DNA of 64,000 bases from Anniella stebbinsi. Taxonomy: Eukaryota > Chordata > Lepidosauria > Squamata > Anniellidae. The notes below the pieces were generated by a model. That model did not search any database. It had not been told where the DNA came from and saw only the letters and a list, made by a program, of their open reading frames with translations. The position numbers and the translations under genes are program-made. Of this stretch, positions 32,631-44,188 are shown piece by piece. Numbering within the stretch: position 1 is the stretch's first letter; each line of letters starts with the position of its first letter. The stretch spans positions 14,149,001 to 14,213,000 of the forward strand of contig JARDYH010000003.1 in NCBI GenBank assembly GCA_029215795.1. Direction: 5' to 3'.

Positions 32631-33811
32631 AAGGGATTGACATTCTATAGACATTCGTCTCGTTCCTAATCCCCCAGTTTGATTTGCAGAAATTTCCACC
32701 GTGGGCTGAATCAGCCCCGCTTTAGTTTATGGAGGAAATTTGCACAAATTGGAGAAAGCTTGCGCAAATCAGAACCTCTGGATTGGTGGTTCCCAAGTCT
32801 GGGAATTGGGTAAGCAACCTGTTCTGGATGGAGTTGCACTTCCTCTGAAGGAGCAGGTGTATTGCTTGGGAGTACTCCTAGATTCATCCTTGTCACTGGA
32901 GGCCCAGGTAGACTCCATGGACCAGAGTACTTGGGGACAGCTTCGGCTGATCCGCCAGCTACGGCCTTTCCTGGACAGGGACAACCTAGCCGCAGTAGTA
33001 CATGTGCTGGTAACTTCCCGATTAGACTACTGCAATGCACTCTACGTGTGGCTGCCCTTGAAGATGACTCAGAAGTTGCAGCTGGTGCAAACTGCAGTAG
33101 CTAGACTGCTCACCAGAACATCCTATAAAGACCATATAACACTGGTCTTAAAAGAACTGTATTGGCTGCCTATATGCTTCCAGTCTGAATTCAAGGTGTT
33201 GGCAATAACATTTAACGCTCTAAACAGCTTGGGACTCGGTACTTGAGGGAGCACCTCTCCCTATGTATGCCTGCCCGGGATTTGAGATCTGTTGGAGGAG
33301 CCTTCCTCTGCATCCCACCAATGCAAGTCATACATTATGATGTGACATGGGAGAGGGCTTTCTCTGTTGTGGCACCCCGCTTGTGGAATACCCTCCCCCT
33401 GGAGGCCCGACTGGTGCCGATGCTGGCTTCATTTCGGCACCAAGTTAAAACACGGCTTTTTATCAAAGCCATCAAGGTCTAAATTCTCCCTGGTTACACA
33501 TAGTTTTAATTGTCTTTAATTGTTTTATTGCTTTTAAACAATTTCTACTGGTTTTCATTTGTTAACGATTTAATACATTTTTTGCTGTGTCAATTATTTA
33601 TGTTTATATTGTTCTGATTTTATCTGTACGCCACCCTGAGATCCCGGTGATAATAGGGTGGGATAGAAAAGTTTTAATAAATAAATCTCCCATTCGATGG
33701 CTGCTCAATTTGTGCAGGTTTCCTGTTTGCGCAGAATGCGTGAAATGCATGGCGAGACAGTATTCGGAGAATCCTGGGGAATCTCAACATTCGTTTGTTT
33801 GCCCATCCCTA
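32631..33811. mobile_element. AT-rich TAGGGATG-type element interrupted by a LINE
   Basis: The left piece (to about 32784) has GGAAATTTGCACAAATTGGA; the right piece (from 33689) has CTCAATTTGTGCAGGTTTCC and ends TTGCCCATCCCTA-like. The LINE at 32785-33688 lies between. No target duplication was found for the outer element. Confidence 0.45.
32785..33688 (+). mobile_element. CR1/L2-like LINE, 3' third with ORF2 C-terminus
   Basis: The forward strand encodes YCLGVLLDSSLSLEAQVDSM, TSRLDYCNALYVWLPLKM and LQLVQTAVARLLTRTSYKDH, the region after the catalytic part of the reverse transcriptase. The frame stops at 33244. The C-terminal part (RAFSVVAPRLWNTLPLEARL) continues in another frame, 33243-33482, so one frameshift is present. 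The 3'UTR ends CACCCTGAGATCCCGG and AATAAATAAATC. It is dead and 5'-truncated. Confidence 0.85.
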
Positions 33812-33923
33812 GCTGGAAGTGAGGAAAAGCTGGTTGTGTCCATAGCCTTGGAGGGAAAATCCACTAAATCCTACGGGACCATAGGAAATCTGCTCTCCCA
33901 GGGACCATAGGATTCCTCTCTTA

Positions 33924-34345
33924 GGTCCTTTTTACACCTACGGGTGTAGAGGGAGAGGGGGGGACGATCCTGGACATAACTGCTCCCGAGATCGTAGTTC
34001 TGGATGCACACAGGAAGTGTGACATCCTGGGAGAAGGACCGACGTCATGCCTGCCATTTTGGTGGTGGGGGGGGGTTGTTTTAAAGGCACAGGGAGTGTC
34101 GCATGGCAGAACAGGTAAGGGGAAACCTGGGGATGGCGGAATTGCTGTTCTGCACCCGACCCCCATGGGCACGGAGCCACCCCGCACGGCTCCATGCTCA
34201 TTTCATAACCCGGGATGGCGGAAACATCAGGATATCCATGATTTCCGCTATCCCAGGCTTTTCCCTGGGTCATCCCTGGTTGCCCTGTGAGTCATTTGGA
34301 CACTCAGGGACGACCCCAGGAAAAATCTGTGGTGTAGAAAGGGCC
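33924..34345. mobile_element. CTACACC-type MITE with TTA duplication
   Basis: GGTCCTTTTTACACC pairs with GGTGTAGAAAGGGCC. TTA stands at 33921-33923 and 34346-34348. The interior has GGAAGTGTGACATCCTGGGA and the ACTCAGGGACGACCCC segment. Confidence 0.85.
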
Positions 34346-34810
34346 TTACTTAAAACAACAACCCATTTCCCACTGTGTTCAGTGAAGCCTATATGCAGGG
34401 AAGTATGCATAAGATACTGAGCCTGAGTGTGTTTTACTAAACTTTTTTCTAACCAGATATTTCCATCCAAATACTTGAGTTATTGGGGAAACATTCTGGG
34501 ATATTTATATGCCATGTAAAATTAACATGGCATAGTTTGTTTTTAAACAAATGTTTACTAAATATGTCAAACCCGCTACATCATATCTCAAATGATTTAG
34601 GGCCGCAACAATAATGTTCATTTCAAAGTTTTCCAAAAAACCCACACCATGGCTCTGTCGCCATGTTTGATATGCTGTTACACACTTTAAACTTCACACC
34701 ACCCTCTACTTTTTGAAGTCCTAAGAAACGGCATTGCCCTTGCGAAAAGTTAGGCCTGGGCATCCACAAAGTAGACCATATAATTCTCTGCTTTTTCAAC
34801 TATAACGGCT

Positions 34811-35525
34811 GTGCTGTTCATACAACACGCTAAGGCCCTTTTCACACCAGGCGTTTTGCCTGGGATAGCCCCTGGGTACTCCCTGTGATTCCAAATGACG
34901 CACAGGGAGTCCCGGGGGAGGGGGGATTGGCCACAGGATTTTCCAGGGATAAAGCAACCCTGAAAAATCCCAAATTTTTCCACGGTCCTGGGAAGTTCCT
35001 CGGACAGTGGAAGATGTTGCCGCCTGCCTCAGGTGCTGCTGCATTTACGCATGAGTAAGCACAGCAACAAACTGGGCACGAAGCCACACCGTGCAGCTCC
35101 GTGCCCAGCAGGGGAGGGGGTGGCACCAGTTTCGCCACCCCAGGGAAGGCAGGGAGGGGGGGCAGGCATGCGAGGTTTTTTTTTAAAAAAAAAACTTACA
35201 TTTTGTGGAGGAGCGCTCCACTCTTTCCATGTTTTAAAAACAATGGCAGGCACTTCCAGGTTCTCCGGCCCTCTACATCCCTCTGGTGTAGAAAGGGCCT
35301 AACTCACACTGAGTTGTGGAATCTGGGTTATTGTTGAACTGTGGGTTAGTGTGTTTTCTGAACCCAGGCTATTTCGGTAGGATGGCTAGTTAACCATGCA
35401 GTGTGGCTTGTTAACCACCCTGAACAGCCCAACAACAAACCATGGGTTCTCAGGGTGGCTTGTTCAATAAAATAAGGCACATTGCTTACTTAACAAGATA
35501 GTCTGCAGAAAATGTCCTGAGTTGG
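34811..35525. mobile_element. MITE of TTCAGAC type hosting a second MITE
   Basis: CTGTTCATACAACACGCTAA (to 34833) continues after the nested element at 35300 with TAACTCACACTGAGTTGTGG and GTTTTCTGAACCCAGG. The part 35350-35525 matches 53690-53830 (AACAACAAACCATGGGT; GCAGAAAATGTC). Confidence 0.7.
34834..35299. mobile_element. CTACACC-type MITE with TAA duplication, nested
   Basis: GGCCCTTTTCACACC pairs with GGTGTAGAAAGGGCC. TAA is at 34831-34833 and 35300-35302. It lies inside a TTCAGAC-type MITE, so it inserted later. Confidence 0.88.
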
Positions 35526-36382
35526 GATAGCATGACTATCTTCCTTATACAACCCTAACCTCAACCTGATGCCATCCAGATATTTTGGACTACAATTTCC
35601 AGCCTTCCTGACCATTGGCCAGAGGGTGGCTGGTAATTATGGGGGTTAACGTCTAAAACATCTGGAGATGACCGGATTGGGAAAGGGTGCCTTAAAGATT
35701 TCGGACATTTATATACATGTAACAAAACCTTCCCTGCAAATCAAGAAACTAGGTCATTTCCAGGCCTAAAGATCTTCATTCTCACTGCCACGGTCTAGGT
35801 CAACAGTCTGTAGCAATATATTTAGCACAGAGCCACAGGAGGGGAAAAGTGTAGCTGCCAGTTTGGGAACACTGAACACTAAGGAATCAACCAATTAGAG
35901 GAGGGCAATTCACTGGCTTTTCCACCCACAAAATAAATCACTGGTTTTAAGATTTCAAGTTGTTTCGGTGTCTTAATATTTATTTGTGTCTGGCTGGGGT
36001 TTCACGCCTTGTTCACTGTCTGACCCTGTTGGGTTAAAAGGGCAAGTGGGCAATACGTATCTGTTATGACTAGAGTCAGAGTGTATGGTTTTGAATCACA
36101 GCTTTCCAGACTGTAAAAGACAACGGTGACAGTACGATGTGGAGGTGTGTCCCAGCACATTTCGCTACGTAATGTGTGCTTTTAGATCACCTTTTGGAAG
36201 TGTAGTGAACTGAGTCCTGACGGGTGGAGACCGGTGTTGTCAGGGAACTCCGAAAATACATGCCCTCGGAGTAGAGCTGACGTCTATGCAATGGTTCTAC
36301 ACAAATGTTATACGCTAAGAATAATCCAGAGCAATGTCAGGTTTTCGAGGAGCCATGGGCAGACACCCTCAGTGCCCCTCAC
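35526..36382. other. Intergenic sequence with one palindromic repeat
   Basis: 35555-35690 is a copy of the ACATCTGG-type palindromic repeat (TTTTGGACTACAATTTCCAG and GTCTAAAACATCTGGAGATG). The rest is unassigned. Confidence 0.45.
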
Positions 36383-36836
36383 CAGGGATGAACAAATCTG
36401 ACAGTTTCGCTTTCAAATTTCTCCATTCTTAAGTTTGGTTCTTCTTGAACTTTTAGTATTTTTAAAGTTTGCATGGAAATTCATGAGCATCTGTCTATGC
36501 AGTTTCCCAAAATATACATATTGTGCAAGCGGTTTCCATAACATGGTGCATTTTAAAACATTATTTTCCCCAATATATGCATATTAGTATGCTTTTTTTA
36601 TTATTGGGAAAACTCCATTGAAAAATTCAGGGAACTGCAAATTTCAGAGAATAACTTGAGTTTTGATTTGTGTAAATACAGCCTTTGGTTCAAAGTGCAA
36701 AATTAGAAGAGAGTGAAAAGAGATAGGAATCTCCTCCCCAAGCCCCGCCCCCAATATCTTCTTGGTTCGTCCTGAGTTCAGCTTTGGCGACCAATAGAAA
36801 TTCATGTGAACTGAATGAATTTCTCCCCCATCCCTA
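36383..36836. mobile_element. AT-rich element with AGGGATG ends
   Basis: AGGGATGAACAAATCTGACA starts it and TTTCTCCCCCATCCCTA ends it. CAAAATATACATATTG-like units repeat inside. The flanks cccctcac and ccctgctc share about five of eight bases. Confidence 0.55.
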
Positions 36837-36852
36837 CCCTGCTCCCTCATTG

Positions 36853-37110
36853 GCTGCATTCGGACAACACATTAAGCAACTGAGTGGGGGGGGGGGGGAC
36901 AATCGTCAGTTGTGTTGATTATTGTGTTGTGTGGAGGGTAACACTCCGCTCACAAACTTCTGACGGTTTGCTATTCTGCCCAAATAAGCAACTGAAAGAA
37001 ACAACTGGCTTGCAAGTTGTTTAGCTCGAAGCCAGTTGTTTAAAGTGTTGTGTGGACGGATGAGTGTGTTAATGGTGTGTGGTGAGTCGGTTAAAACACA
37101 AGCGCATAGA
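36853..37110. mobile_element. TTCAGAC-type MITE, one end only
   Basis: GGCTGCATTCGGACAACACA begins it, with CAACTGAGTGGGG and inverse TTGTTTAAAGTGTTGTGTGG inside. A clear right end was not found. Confidence 0.4.
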
Positions 37111-37733
37111 GGCAGGCGGCAAGAGTGACCAAAGCGGTGGCTGCCACTCTGCTACAACTGGTGCAACTTGCAGAGGATGCTGGGATAGAACTGGGAGGAC
37201 TGAGGGAGCATGGGGAGGGGGAGGGGGCTGTGTCAGTCAAATGCCGGGTTGACTATCTACGGTCTGCTTCTCGTTATCATTGCTACCACTTGCTTGCTGG
37301 CCAGGCCAAGAGCCAATGAGCAAGCAGGGAGTGACATTTGCTACACCTCCTCACCACCAGCATTGTCTGGGACAGAGCGAGAGAAGGGTGAATGAGCAGG
37401 TTGAAATGGTCCAGGGGATTCTTGATAGTAGCCCCCCTGCTAGGATGTAGGCCCCCCCACAAGCACCCAGCCATGCCAACCCTTGACAGTGCCCCTGATC
37501 CAGACATACACATTATATTGAACAGAAGCAATGCTGGGTATGCCAGCTGGTTTAAAAATCAACACCATCTTGACGGTGTCCACGTCCCTCCAACATCTTT
37601 GTCACATTCACACTTGACATTTCTGAAAGTAGCCCTGTATTTAAGCACAAGCCTGGTCCACACCCAGAAGTATCTTCCAGTAGCTGCCAGCAGGCTAATA
37701 ACTTTTGCAGGGTTATTTCCAAGGCTGACTTAA

Positions 37734-37868
37734 GGCACAATCCTATACATGTTTAGACGGGGGGGGGGGGAGTTCTACAATTCCCAGCATGCCCCAGCCA
37801 GCCACGCTGGCTGGGGCATGCTGGGAATTATAGGACTTTTTTTCTGTGTAAACATAGGATTGCAGCCA
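37734..37868. repeat. ATCCTATG palindrome with 23-base perfect arms
   Basis: 37780-37802 is the exact inverse of 37806-37828, with a three-base loop. The outer GGCACAATCCTATAC and ATAGGATTGCAGCC also pair. A G-run sits in the left arm. Confidence 0.8.
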
Positions 37869-37964
37869 TAAAGAATTTCAGGCACTTGTCTAAAATATAA
37901 AGTGTGAAGAGGCTCCTAGTTGTTCAGTGGCCCAGGTCAAAAGTGGGCTGCCCATTTTATGATT

Positions 37965-38100
37965 GATTTATGTGTTTGATTAATTAAAGTCTTTTTATCC
38001 TACTCCTTAGCCAAAAGGCTTACACATCATTGGTAAAGCAAAGCAGTCCCTGCCCGGAGGCTTCCAAACTGAAAAGGCACGCAAAAAACAGAACGGAGAG
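37965..38100 (-). mobile_element. LINE 3' tail fragment
   Basis: TTTTTATCCTACTCCTTAGC and CAAAAGGCTTACACATCATT resemble the inverse of the second LINE tail type, also at 31710 and 57830. Confidence 0.45.
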
Positions 38101-38361
38101 GGAAGAAGGCATAAGTCTTTCACCGGGGCTGGTGGAACGCCCCTACTTCCCATGCTCAGCTAGCTGGGGAGGCTGGATGTCTATGTCAGGGTGAAATAAT
38201 AAGAAGTTGGGAGCAGGGGAGGAGATTGCTATGACTTTTTCTCTCCCTTCTGCAACCCAGAGTGCTCATTGGAGACACACTAGATCTACACTACTGCTTT
38301 AGTGCACTGATAACTGTTGGGGCACAGTCCATATTCCATACCCCACTTTCATCATGTTATA

Positions 38362-38690
38362 TAGGGTGACCATAGGAAAAGGAGGACAGGGCTCCTGTAT
38401 CTTTTAACAGTTGCATAGAAAAGGGAATTTCAGCAGGTGCCATTTGCATACATGCAACGCCTGTGAAATCCCCCCTTCATCGCAATAGTTAAAGATGCAG
38501 GAGACCTGCCCTCATTTGTAGCTGGTCACTCTACAAAAGAAGGCAGGGCTCCTGCAGCTTTAAGTGTTTTGATGGAGAGGGAATTTCACCAGGTGCTGCA
38601 TGCATACAAATGATACCTGCTGAAATTCCCTTTTCTACGCAACTATTAAAGATACAGGAGCCCTGACCTCCTTTTCATAGGGTCCCCCTA
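38362..38690. mobile_element. hAT foldback MITE, complete, nested
   Basis: TAGGGTGACCATAGGAAAAG to TTTTCATAGGGTCCCCCTA. The flanks atgttata (38354-38361) and gtgttata (38691-38698) match at seven of eight. The module order is A-B'-B-A'. Confidence 0.88.
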
Positions 38691-38751
38691 GTGTTATATC
38701 CTGTTTTTTATTCCACATTCATAATTATTTGACACAAGATGTAGATCTGGC

Positions 38752-39261
38752 TAGTGCTGGGCCAAATCCTGCCCCTTATTTTCGGGAAATTTCTCCCTGT
38801 GAAAGAGCCATTGTTTTATTCTGCCTCTTTCGCAGGGAGGGGGGATTTGGAGAATTTTCTCCTTGGGGAAGGGGAAGGATTTCCACATACCTTTTTAAAA
38901 TTTGCAAGTTGCTAAAAAAAATTTAGTTTTTTTCAAAAAAACACCCCCTTCCTCCAGCATTTGAAGGAGCCCAGCAGTTCTTAGTGAATGCCTATTGGAA
39001 ACCATGTGACCTCGCCCTCTCCAATAAGCATTCAGGAAGAACTCTTGGGCTCCTGAAAATGATGGGGGTGTTTTTTTAAAAAATGAAAAGGAAGAAGACC
39101 CCTCAACAATTGGCTACATTTGAAAAAGTATATGGAAAGCCACATGGAGACAATTCTTCAAAATTCTCACCTCTCCCAGCCTCTTTTGCCTGATTTTTTG
39201 TTTTCCCACCCCCCCACGAAATGCCGAAAATTGAATGGTTGAAATTTTTGGCACAGCACTA
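38752..39261. mobile_element. hAT-like element with TAGTGCTG ends and perfect 8-bp duplication
   Basis: TAGTGCTGGGCCAAA pairs with TTTTTGGCACAGCACTA. GATCTGGC is at 38744-38751 and 39262-39269. The interior is AT-rich, with GAATTTTCTCC/GGGAAATTTCTCC-type inverse segments. No transposase is present. Confidence 0.8.
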
Positions 39262-39272
39262 GATCTGGCCTA

Positions 39273-40465
39273 GCAGTCAGAGCAGAAAATTACTCAAATA
39301 CTTTTGAGTTTGGGTAAGCCTAATGCCTTATCATAGGGATGCTTAAGAAATGGCATGTCCAGAGAAAGGGAGGGAGGGAGGAGATGTTATGCAAACAAAA
39401 TCCTCTTCTGGTTGTGCTTTGCCCAGATGTGAATTAAAGCGATGCTGCCCTGCTGAACTGGTAGAATCAATACAGCCTATGAGGTTCCAGGATGCAGGCC
39501 TTAGCAGGTTCCCAAGGATGAGTGTCATTTATTGAATGGAACTTGTACCAGTTCAATAATGCAAGGATCAGGCGTTAGCCCTCGGGGATCTCACTGGAGT
39601 TACAATGTGTTTTACGTCCCAAGCCTAAAATAAAATAAAATGTTATTTTTCATTAATATTTAATTCTTCGGGGGGGGGGGGGGGGTTCCTCTCCCCAGTG
39701 GAGGAACAACATAGATTGGTTGTGTGAATATTTTTTTTTAAAAAAAAAATAACCTCTGTGATCACAGGTGCTCACCTTTTTTACCTGCCAACATAAATAA
39801 ATAATGTTGGAAAGAGTGTCCCAGAAATCGCTCCATGTTTCTGTTTATATAAAGCAAGCAGGCATGAATTATGTGGAAAATAAAGCAAGTCTGAGAAAAA
39901 ATGAAGAAAAACACTAATCAATTAATTTAAACCCGGTGATACAGAGGTTAGAAAAAGGTGCCTCTTCCAGCACATGGAACCTAAACCTGCCTACATACCT
40001 TAAGCTTTTTGTATGTTTCATCTCAGTCTTTAAGATAAACTAAGAGCACTTTCTTTCTATTGGAGATCTATCAAGACATGGCTTCTGAAACTTGCCAGTT
40101 ATTGTTTTCACAGACACTGGGGGGGGGGGGGTAGGTTGCATCAGCATATAGCAAAACCAGAAGGGGTTATCAAGCCCCCAATGTAGGGGTATTGACCCAG
40201 GGGTTGAATTCAATTTCAGAGAAGCTCTCGGATGCATTCCAGTGGTTAGTAATGCTGAAGGCAAAAGGGCAGGACCAAAAGCAAAAAGGATGGGCCCAAA
40301 TTGTGCATGCCATGAAACTCTGGAGGATCTCAACCAAAAGATCTTGGGTAGTAGCTGAGCAGCTTCCTGGAAAGAAAGTTTGCCCCACCTTGGTTTGCTC
40401 TCCAAGTAAGTATTGCCACTGCAGTGTATATTATGTGTGCACACAGTCAATGTTGGGTAAGGCTA
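39273..40465. other. Intergenic sequence with homopolymer runs
   Basis: G-runs lie at 39670-39687 and 40120-40131, and a T/A run at 39731-39749. I recognise no gene or named repeat. Confidence 0.4.
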
Positions 40466-40785
40466 TAGGCTGACCATCTGAAAAGGAAGACAGGGCTCCT
40501 GTAACTTTAACAGTTGTAGAGAAAAGGGAATTTCAGCCAGTGTCATTTGTATGCAATCAGTTCCTGGTGAAATCCCTTCTTCATCACAACTGTTAAAGTT
40601 GCAGGGGCCCTGCCTTCTTTTGTATATGGTCACTCTAGTATAGTGCCTGCACCTTTAACTGTTGTGATGAAGAGGGAATTTCACCAGGAACTAATTGCCT
40701 ACAAATGACACTGGCTGAAATTCCCTTTTCTCTACAACTGTTAAAGTTACAGGAGCCCTGTCCTCCTTTTCAGATGGTCAGCCTA
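40466..40785. mobile_element. hAT foldback MITE, complete
   Basis: TAGGCTGACCATCTGAAAAG to TTTTCAGATGGTCAGCCTA, 320 bp. gtaaggct before it (one extra A intervenes) and gtaaggca after it fit an 8-bp duplication with one change. Confidence 0.88.
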
Positions 40786-41091
40786 GTAAGGCACAACTTG
40801 CCAAAGTTCTTGGAATTTCTGAGTCACTGGCCTAAAACATGGCCTAGAATACTCCGCAGTACTTAGGGGCTGAGTTGCAGATGTGCAAAGCTTCCTCAGC
40901 AGGCCCATCAATGTGGAAAGGGGTCTCTGAATGTAGGAAATTTGGAAGCCGCTGCTCAGCGCAATCCAATTTATTTCTATCATATGAAGCAACCTACACA
41001 TTTCTACAAAATCGGGATGTCTGTGTGCCAAGACCTCACACTCCAGTGATAGGTATCTATTCAGTATGTGAATATGACAGAAGCTAACTAA

Positions 41092-41596
41092 GGCTCTTTC
41101 TTCACCTAAGGTTGTAGAGGGAGGGCCTGGGGATGGTTCCGGACTTAACAGTTTCCATGATTGTCCCCCTCTTTCCAAACAGGAAGCACGACATCCCGGC
41201 TTCCTCCTGGGAAGGTGTGCCCTTGCAGCCGCCATTTCTTTTACATTTAAATGGACAGGAGGGAGCGCCACGCTGCAAAAAAGGTAAGGAAACCCCCCAT
41301 GCCCCCGAGCCATCCTGGGGATGGCGGAATTTCTCCCCCCACCCCCATGGGCACGGAACCGCCTCACACGGCCCCTGTGCCCATTTCTGGTGCCCACTTA
41401 TGTCTAAGTGGGTACCAGGTGGGACAGGCGCCCACACCTCCTGCGGTCTTGAGACATTCCTGGGACCGTGGGAAGTTTCTTTATCCCTGGGAAAACCCAT
41501 GCCCATCCCCTCTGCCCCCGGGAGTCCCTGTGCGTCATTTGGACTCACAGGGAGCAGCCAGGGACATTCCTGGGGGGAAAGGCCAGTGTAGAAACT
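41092..41596. mobile_element. CTACACC-type MITE with TAA duplication, worn ends
   Basis: GGCTCTTTCTTCACC starts it and CCAGTGTAGAAACT ends it. TAA flanks both (41089-41091 and 41597-41599). The interior carries ATTTGGACTCACAGGGA and GGGCACGGAACCGCC, as in 34834. Confidence 0.75.
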
Positions 41597-42819
41597 TAAG
41601 TGTCATTCATTCAATGAGTCTACTCTAAGTAGGACTTGACTTACGTTGGATTTTACCCATTACGTGTAACTCCATGTTCCCCAAATTGAAAACTGTGAGA
41701 TGTGTTGGAACTGCACCTCGCATAATTCTGGCTGAGAATTATGGGAGTTGCAGTTCCAACACATCTCTAAGGAGCCAGGTTAAGGAAGGTTGATCTAACT
41801 TACCTTGATAGTACTACGGGTTAACACAAGATCCTAAGACCTTTAATGGAGAGCGTTTCAGTGCTAAACCTCAAACTTTTTCTTTTACTCAACCCATTGT
41901 GCCTTAGTGCTGGGAACTGACTGTGGCAAGCCATGTGATGTTTACTCATGTGTGGCGCAGAACTCATTGCCAGTTCCTTCTTATCGCAAGTTATGACGAT
42001 TGCACTTGAAAGAAATCTTATCAGACAACCACGATTGTTTTTAAATATTTGCATATGTGCATTAGGTTTTATAACTTGTTTGCTATGCATTGCTATTTAT
42101 AAGTGCTATCAGCCACTTGCCAGGACACCTTCGAAAGGGATGCCTGGTTTGTATATGTGTGATTACTACAGGAATACAATTGTGCACTGTTTGCTGCTTG
42201 AGCCAGCATGGTTCTGGCAGATGGAAAGCAACAACAGTGATGACCTTTTGTCCCTGAAGAAGTTATCTGCTAAGTATCACTGGTCATGGGATGTCCTCTG
42301 CTAACAATACAGACCCACAACCCAAGACATGGATGTTCAGTTAACATCAATTTATGTGAATCACACAAGCCTATTATCTTTTGGGGTACCCTGTCCCCTT
42401 GGTTTCCACAGCCATGAGCCCACCAAACACCTTGACTGAACACACTCTTGTTTGTTAGTTCTGTGTGAGATTTCCTCAACCCAGCTGACCTTTCACTTTC
42501 CTCCGAGAAGGTGAACTGTTTCTCCATGTTCTTTTATTGGCAACTGCACATTTAGTAGTGATTTCACAGCAGCTGAGCTGGATAGGTGGAATACAAACGT
42601 CCAGAAATTGCTAGTTATTAGCCTATGTATCTATCATATTGCATCCTAAACAACACATTTAAAATTCTGCATTACAAAAAAAAAAAACCTCACATTCAAA
42701 ATCCTAATTAACTGCTCCCTGAATTATGAACTGTAGCCAAACCTCGAGCTCAAAATCCAAATTTCAAGTTTTGCATCTTTTGAAAATTCTAGGCAATATC
42801 TTCTATGCAGTTATCTTCA
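41597..42819. other. Intergenic sequence with two repeat fragments
   Basis: 41622-41659 is half of the GGGTAAAATCC palindrome. 41680-41792 is an inverted pair (GTGTTGGAACTGCACCTC and GGGAGTTGCAGTTCCAACAC). The rest is unassigned; no exon was seen. Confidence 0.45.
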
Positions 42820-43028
42820 CATCAGGGATGGGGAACCAGTGGCCCTCCAGATGTTTTTGTACTAGAACTCCCATAATAACAAAAGTGTTTTAATGACAGC
42901 TGTTTTATGTTTATGGTTTTAAATTTTGTATATTGTCTTTTTAATGCTCAATCTTTTTAATTTTTGTAAACCGCCCAGAGAGCTTCGGCTATGGGGTGGT
43001 ATATAAGTGTAAATAATAATAATAATAA

Positions 43029-43062
<34 letters not shown>

Positions 43063-43115
43063 TTCTGACCATTGGGGTCCAGCAACTTCTGGAGGGGCAA
43101 CAGTTTCCCCGTTCT
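42820..43115. repeat. ACATCTGG-type palindromic repeat split by a LINE tail
   Basis: GGGAACCAGTGGCCCTCCAG lies left and CTTCTGGAGGGGCAACAG right of a LINE tail at 42888-43064. The LINE tail ends in an AAT microsatellite. Confidence 0.65.
42888..43064 (+). mobile_element. LINE 3' tail with (AAT)n
   Basis: TTTTTGTAAACCGCCCAGAG, AGCTTCGGCTATGGGGTGGT, then an AAT tract. It is nested in a palindromic repeat. Confidence 0.8.
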
Positions 43116-43390
43116 TGCTTCACATTTTTTCAAAGTATTTGCCCATTTTTACTTAAACCGTCTGGAAATAATTATCTCCTGCTTTACTCCAGGTGCATAA
43201 CTGATTTCTCCTTCACCATGTGACAAACATCATTGCGCTTCAAATTTCTATATCTAAAACACTAAGGTGATGCATGGCACAATTCCGAGGAAGAAGTTTT
43301 TGCTGCTCAGCAACAGGAGATATGAGAAGAACTTTGTGTTGCTATGCAATAGGAGATATAAATATAGCTGATACAGCAGGCATTGAAGCA

Positions 43391-43918
43391 TATCAAACAT
43401 TCAAAGCCCTAAAAGGCTTGGGGCCAGGCTATCTGAAGGAACGCCTCCTCCCATATGTGCCTGCCCGGACCCTAAGTTCATCCTCGGGGGTCCTTCTCCA
43501 TGTTCCCCTGCCAAAGGAAGTGAGGCAGGTGGCTACCAAGAGGAGGGCCTTCTCTGCTGTGGCACCCCGGCGGTGAAATAAGCTCCCCAGAGAGGTTCGC
43601 CTGGGACCTGCATTATACTATTCTAGATGCCAGATGAAGACCTTTTGTTTTCTCAGAAGTTTTAACAGTTTCTCAACTTAATTTTTAACAATGCTGTTTT
43701 AAATTTGTATTTGAAATCTGTATTCATTTCTGCATTGCTGCTCAGTTTTATCCTGGTTGTGCTTTTATATTGCATTGTATGCTATGTTTTATATTATGTC
43801 TTTACACTGTTGTTTGCTTTATATTTTGAATGGTTTTCATGGTTTTAATTTTTGCAAACCGCCCAGAGAGCTTCGGCTATTGGATAGTATAAAAATGCAG
43901 TAAATAAATAAATAAAGT
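43391..43918 (+). mobile_element. CR1/L2-like LINE 3' end
   Basis: The plus strand reads FKALKGLGPGYLKERLLPYV and then RRAFSAVAPRR before a stop at 43574. Family sequence continues (NKLPREVRLGP). The 3'UTR ends CCGCCCAGAGAGCTTCGGCT and AATAAATAAATAAA. Confidence 0.8.
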
Positions 43919-44005
43919 CATTGCTGAACCAGGGTAGAGGCCTCAAGTAAGTCCTGTGGGTCGGCAGGTGACTGGGAGGGGCAGTGGCTGGAAAGGAGCA
44001 GGGGA

Positions 44006-44188
44006 AGCATCTGGAAGGGAGCAGGGGGAGCATCTGGAAGGGAGCAGGGGGAGCATCTGGAAGGGAACAGGGGGAGCATCTGGAAGGGAGCAGGGGGAGC
44101 ATCTGGAAGGGAGCAGGGGGAGCATCTGGAAGAGAGCAGGGGGAGCATCTGGAAGGGAGCAGGGGAGCATCTGGAAGGGAGCAGGAGG
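44006..44188. repeat. 23-bp minisatellite, eight units
   Basis: The unit AGCATCTGGAAGGGAGCAGG plus GGG starts at 44006, 44029, 44052, 44075, 44098, 44121, 44144 and 44166 (one unit is 22). Because 23 is not a multiple of three, all frames stay open and repeat every 23 residues; this is not evidence of a protein. Confidence 0.95.

Larger units (their letters stand above)
38282..39272. mobile_element. MITE of GATCTACAC type broken by two hAT-like insertions
   Basis: AGATCTACACTACTGCTTTA and CACTGATAACTGTTGGGGCA start it. Its end (ATGTAGATCTGGC, then CTAG) is separated by the foldback at 38362-38690 and by the element at 38752-39261. Confidence 0.65.

Noticed and set aside
32740..33246. Independent gene with reverse-transcriptase-like product
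   Set aside because: It is the truncated, frameshifted 3' part of a LINE with its usual tail, present in several copies in this window.
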